Of a DNA stretch of 7,622 nucleotides, positions 6,701 to 7,622 are shown piece after piece; position 1 is the stretch's first letter, and every line of letters starts with the position of its first letter. The DNA is from Verrucomicrobiota bacterium (GTDB taxonomy: Bacteria > Verrucomicrobiota > Verrucomicrobiia > Opitutales > Opitutaceae). The stretch spans positions 1 to 7,622 of the forward strand of contig JAEWBF010000040.1 in NCBI GenBank assembly GCA_023391285.1, in the 5' to 3' direction. The position numbers and the translations under genes are program-made. The notes under the pieces are model-generated. The model was not told the DNA's origin and made no database searches. It saw nothing but the letters and a program-made list of their open reading frames with translations.

Positions 6701-7622
6701 GGGCACCGGCCTCGGCCTCGCCACCTGCGCCATGCTCGCGAAGATGATGAACGGCAGCGTCGGCGTCGAAAGCGCGCCCGGACGCGGCGCCACGTTCTCG
6801 CTCAAACTTCTTCTTCCTCGCGCATCCCTCGGCGCTCTCCGTCCGTCCGCTCCACTCACCGCATCCCATCCCGCTGTCGACGGTCCGCTCCTCATCGTCG
6901 ACGACGAACCCTACAATCGCACCGTCCTCGAAGGCATCGCCCGGGAGCTCGGTCGCATCGCCGACACCGCCGCCACCGTCGAAGAAGCCGGCCGGCACCT
7001 CGCCCAACGCGATTACGCGATCGTCTTTCTCGACTGGGAACTTCCCGACGGCAACGGCGGCGAACTCGCCCGCGCCCTGCGCGCGCGCACCACCTCGTCG
7101 CACCCGATCATTCTCGCCACCACCGCGCACGACAGCGAAGAGATGCGGCAGCGCTGCCGCGACGCCGGCATGGATGGTTTTCTCCTCAAACCTTACCACG
7201 TCGCCGCCGTCCGCCAGGCCATCGCCCACGCCACGCAAAGCCACGACCCGCTCGCCTCCACTACTCCGCCCCCCGCCGCCAACGACCACACCGACGCCTT
7301 CGACTTCTTCAGCCGCGCCACGTCCACGGATCCCGAGATTGCCCGCCATCGCTACCTCGCTGAACTCGACACGCACACGCAGGCCATCGCCGCCGCGCTT
7401 GCCGCCGAGAATCTCGAAGTCGTCTGGCGCGAAGCGCACCGCCTCCGCGCTCTCAGCGGACTTGTCCAGGCAACCGAACTCAACCGCGCCGCCGCCCGCC
7501 TCGAACAATCCGCCCGCAACCGCGACCTCTCCGCCACGACCACCGCCTGGACCGCCACCTCTCACGCCTGCGAGACCCTCAAACACCTCCTCTCGCCATG
7601 TAGGGCGGGGTCTCCCGACCCC
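3744..7622 (+). CDS. Periplasmic-propeller hybrid sensor histidine kinase with receiver and Hpt domains (no stop in window)
   Basis: Frame open for 1293 codons to the right edge. Order: signal peptide (about 1-29, core VISAFVALFAA); periplasmic region 35-650 with propeller-blade motifs VWVG (102), LWAAS (324), LWIAGFGG (405), VWVST (487) and LWIGSHRG (634); Y_Y_Y-type beta domain about 659-742 (LLYQSRLDPNADW, then NYRFEVRVLDRFG); transmembrane helix about 748-768; a short coil; HisKA with SHEIRNPLNG and phospho-acceptor H808; HATPase_c with N-box N921/N925, G1 box DHGPG (D957) and G2 box GTGLG (987-991); receiver domain with D1053/D1054, phospho-acceptor D1097, T1127 and K1149; C-terminal helical Hpt-like domain with AHRLRALSGL, H1232. 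The propeller should sense a periplasmic ligand, often a glycan breakdown product in related proteins, and start a His-Asp-His relay. There is no DNA-binding domain, unlike Bacteroidetes HTCS proteins, so a separate regulator should receive the phosphate. It is divergent from the TonB operon. The true C-terminus is unclear: the last 7-8 codons run into a palindrome. Codons end mostly in C, unlike the G-ending minus-strand genes. Confidence 0.93.
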   Translation, partial: MLPHPRMPMVISAFVALFAATTAPRLAAAFGPAHAVSFIHPTGAGATKSDTRSVTRSSDGTVIVGSNTLAAFDGARWQPIEIPAAYGFRALAPAAPEFPHRVWVGAIGAIGYTEKKASGEWHYTSLLPQLAAAGIRTIRDVWSVRALGSGAVWITDHHAFRWTPPTAGTGGHFDVWHLPANSRLSLFGGGESAWLHQNKVGLLRITPTDPPSVIIPEALLPDRPVTWLVPSPGSPDTLLLGLDDDAFRWTESAGFERLESLSNALHRSLPTDAVRLDEDRIAVSTFNNGVFIATTRGELLSHLAAETGLADNSIYSLFADGDRLWAASPSGLIRIDGAGRSAFFDRHASLDGGRPLDVVEHDQRTYVLTTRNLSRSDDPSFATPLEQSLRANGVFSDLLPSPDGLWIAGFGGIWRSDGDAFRHEYIASADISRLCPTARFPRGLLFLEGYRLKLLVPSTRGGWVDRDLGVELPDSPVSLFEDIHGEVWVSTMTQGIQHFSWNPSAPDHAPTLQLDRSYRFGRGLPQPAGRTVLAPLGGRLFVFADSGILALRPDKLGFEPVAELASFLAIATTRPSSKHPAHWLVQSRLAASSGLYSVLRIETETDELRPTPVEIPGLDLLGPPHAIAFAGNALWIGSHRGWLRTPASSLASPPSVPEPPLRLLSSGQSKPFIFQFAHPAAAGGPPLLYQSRLDPNADWSAPSRTVERSFENLAPQNYRFEVRVLDRFGRASPVAHHEFIVLAPWWKTAPALIAGALLFATIVTATARWQLARLRRHNEHLNRLVAERTRQIELASTAKSEFLDNVSHEIRNPLNGLTGLLAMLNEDRLDARERELTRSLKSVASNLTQVFEEVLQFSKLEYGYGRLDRRPFALRPLLDEVVALFTAQARQAGCALHLVWPHGLVDGFEGDPDKIKTIAVNFVANALKYAPGAPVEIRVEATGENDGLVDLYLDVADHGPGVPFEEQELIFKKFVRGRSARASNIAGTGLGLATCAMLAKMMNGSVGVESAPGRGATFSLKLLLPRASLGALRPSAPLTASHPAVDGPLLIVDDEPYNRTVLEGIARELGRIADTAATVEEAGRHLAQRDYAIVFLDWELPDGNGGELARALRARTTSSHPIILATTAHDSEEMRQRCRDAGMDGFLLKPYHVAAVRQAIAHATQSHDPLASTTPPPAANDHTDAFDFFSRATSTDPEIARHRYLAELDTHTQAIAAALAAENLEVVWREAHRLRALSGLVQATELNRAAARLEQSARNRDLSATTTAWTATSHACETLKHLLSPCRAGSPDP
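7607..7622. repeat. GC-rich perfect inverted repeat at the window edge
   Basis: GGGGTC (7607-7612), loop TCCC, GACCCC (7617-7622): a perfect 6-bp stem that could lengthen beyond the edge, since GC precedes the left arm. It may be the beginning of a dispersed intergenic repeat or the stem of a terminator. A following T-run, if any, is outside the window. From memory, similar GGGCGGGGTC...GACCCCGCC sequences are common between genes in Opitutaceae; this is unverified. Confidence 0.45.

Noticed and set aside
5841..7586. A 581-codon open frame on the minus strand opposite the sensor kinase
   Set aside because: It is antisense to the HisKA, ATPase, receiver and Hpt domains, and its product is low-complexity Gly/Glu/Ala/Val sequence without motifs. 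It is open because GC-rich coding DNA has few stops on the other strand.
7607..7622. Rho-independent terminator for the kinase gene
   Set aside because: The stem is present, but the reading frame is still open through it and no T-run can be seen before the window ends.

Overview
The window is GC-rich and holds two divergently oriented gene sets separated by a control region of about 240 bp. Gene content, codon use and the style of the proteins (extended ExbB, DUF3450-type partner, propeller hybrid histidine kinase) suggest a Gram-negative bacterium. Verrucomicrobiota of the Opitutaceae type is my best guess, but it is an inference from style and not from a marker gene.

Positions 1-3506 (minus strand): a tightly packed operon read right to left. 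It encodes a periplasmic coiled-coil DUF3450-type protein, a TtpC-like long ExbB/TolQ-family protein with a signal peptide and a large periplasmic domain, a short classical ExbB, an ExbD, and the N-terminal 98 residues of a TonB that runs off the left edge. Junctions are 6 nt, a stop/start overlap, an ATGA overlap, and about 10 nt with the tonB Shine-Dalgarno overlapping the exbD stop. The order DUF3450 - TtpC - ExbB - ExbD - TonB is that of the Vibrio TonB2 system. It should form an inner-membrane, proton-driven machine that energises TonB-dependent outer-membrane receptors.

Positions 3507-3743: intergenic control region. It holds a plausible sigma70-type promoter for the rightward gene, an AT-rich imperfect palindrome that could be an operator for either direction, and nested inverted repeats that extend into the annotated 5' end of the DUF3450 gene.

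Positions 3744-7622 (plus strand): one very long reading frame, open to the right edge (1293 codons visible). It encodes a hybrid sensor kinase: signal peptide, periplasmic beta-propeller, Y_Y_Y-type domain, one transmembrane helix, HisKA, HATPase_c, receiver domain and a degenerate Hpt domain. No DNA-binding output domain is visible, so a separate response regulator is expected. The frame runs into a GC-rich palindrome at the very edge without reaching a stop.

The likely joint picture is a sensor of a periplasmic ligand encoded next to, and perhaps controlling, a dedicated TonB energising complex. The regulatory link is inferred from divergent arrangement alone. No RNA gene, CRISPR array or transposase gene was seen.
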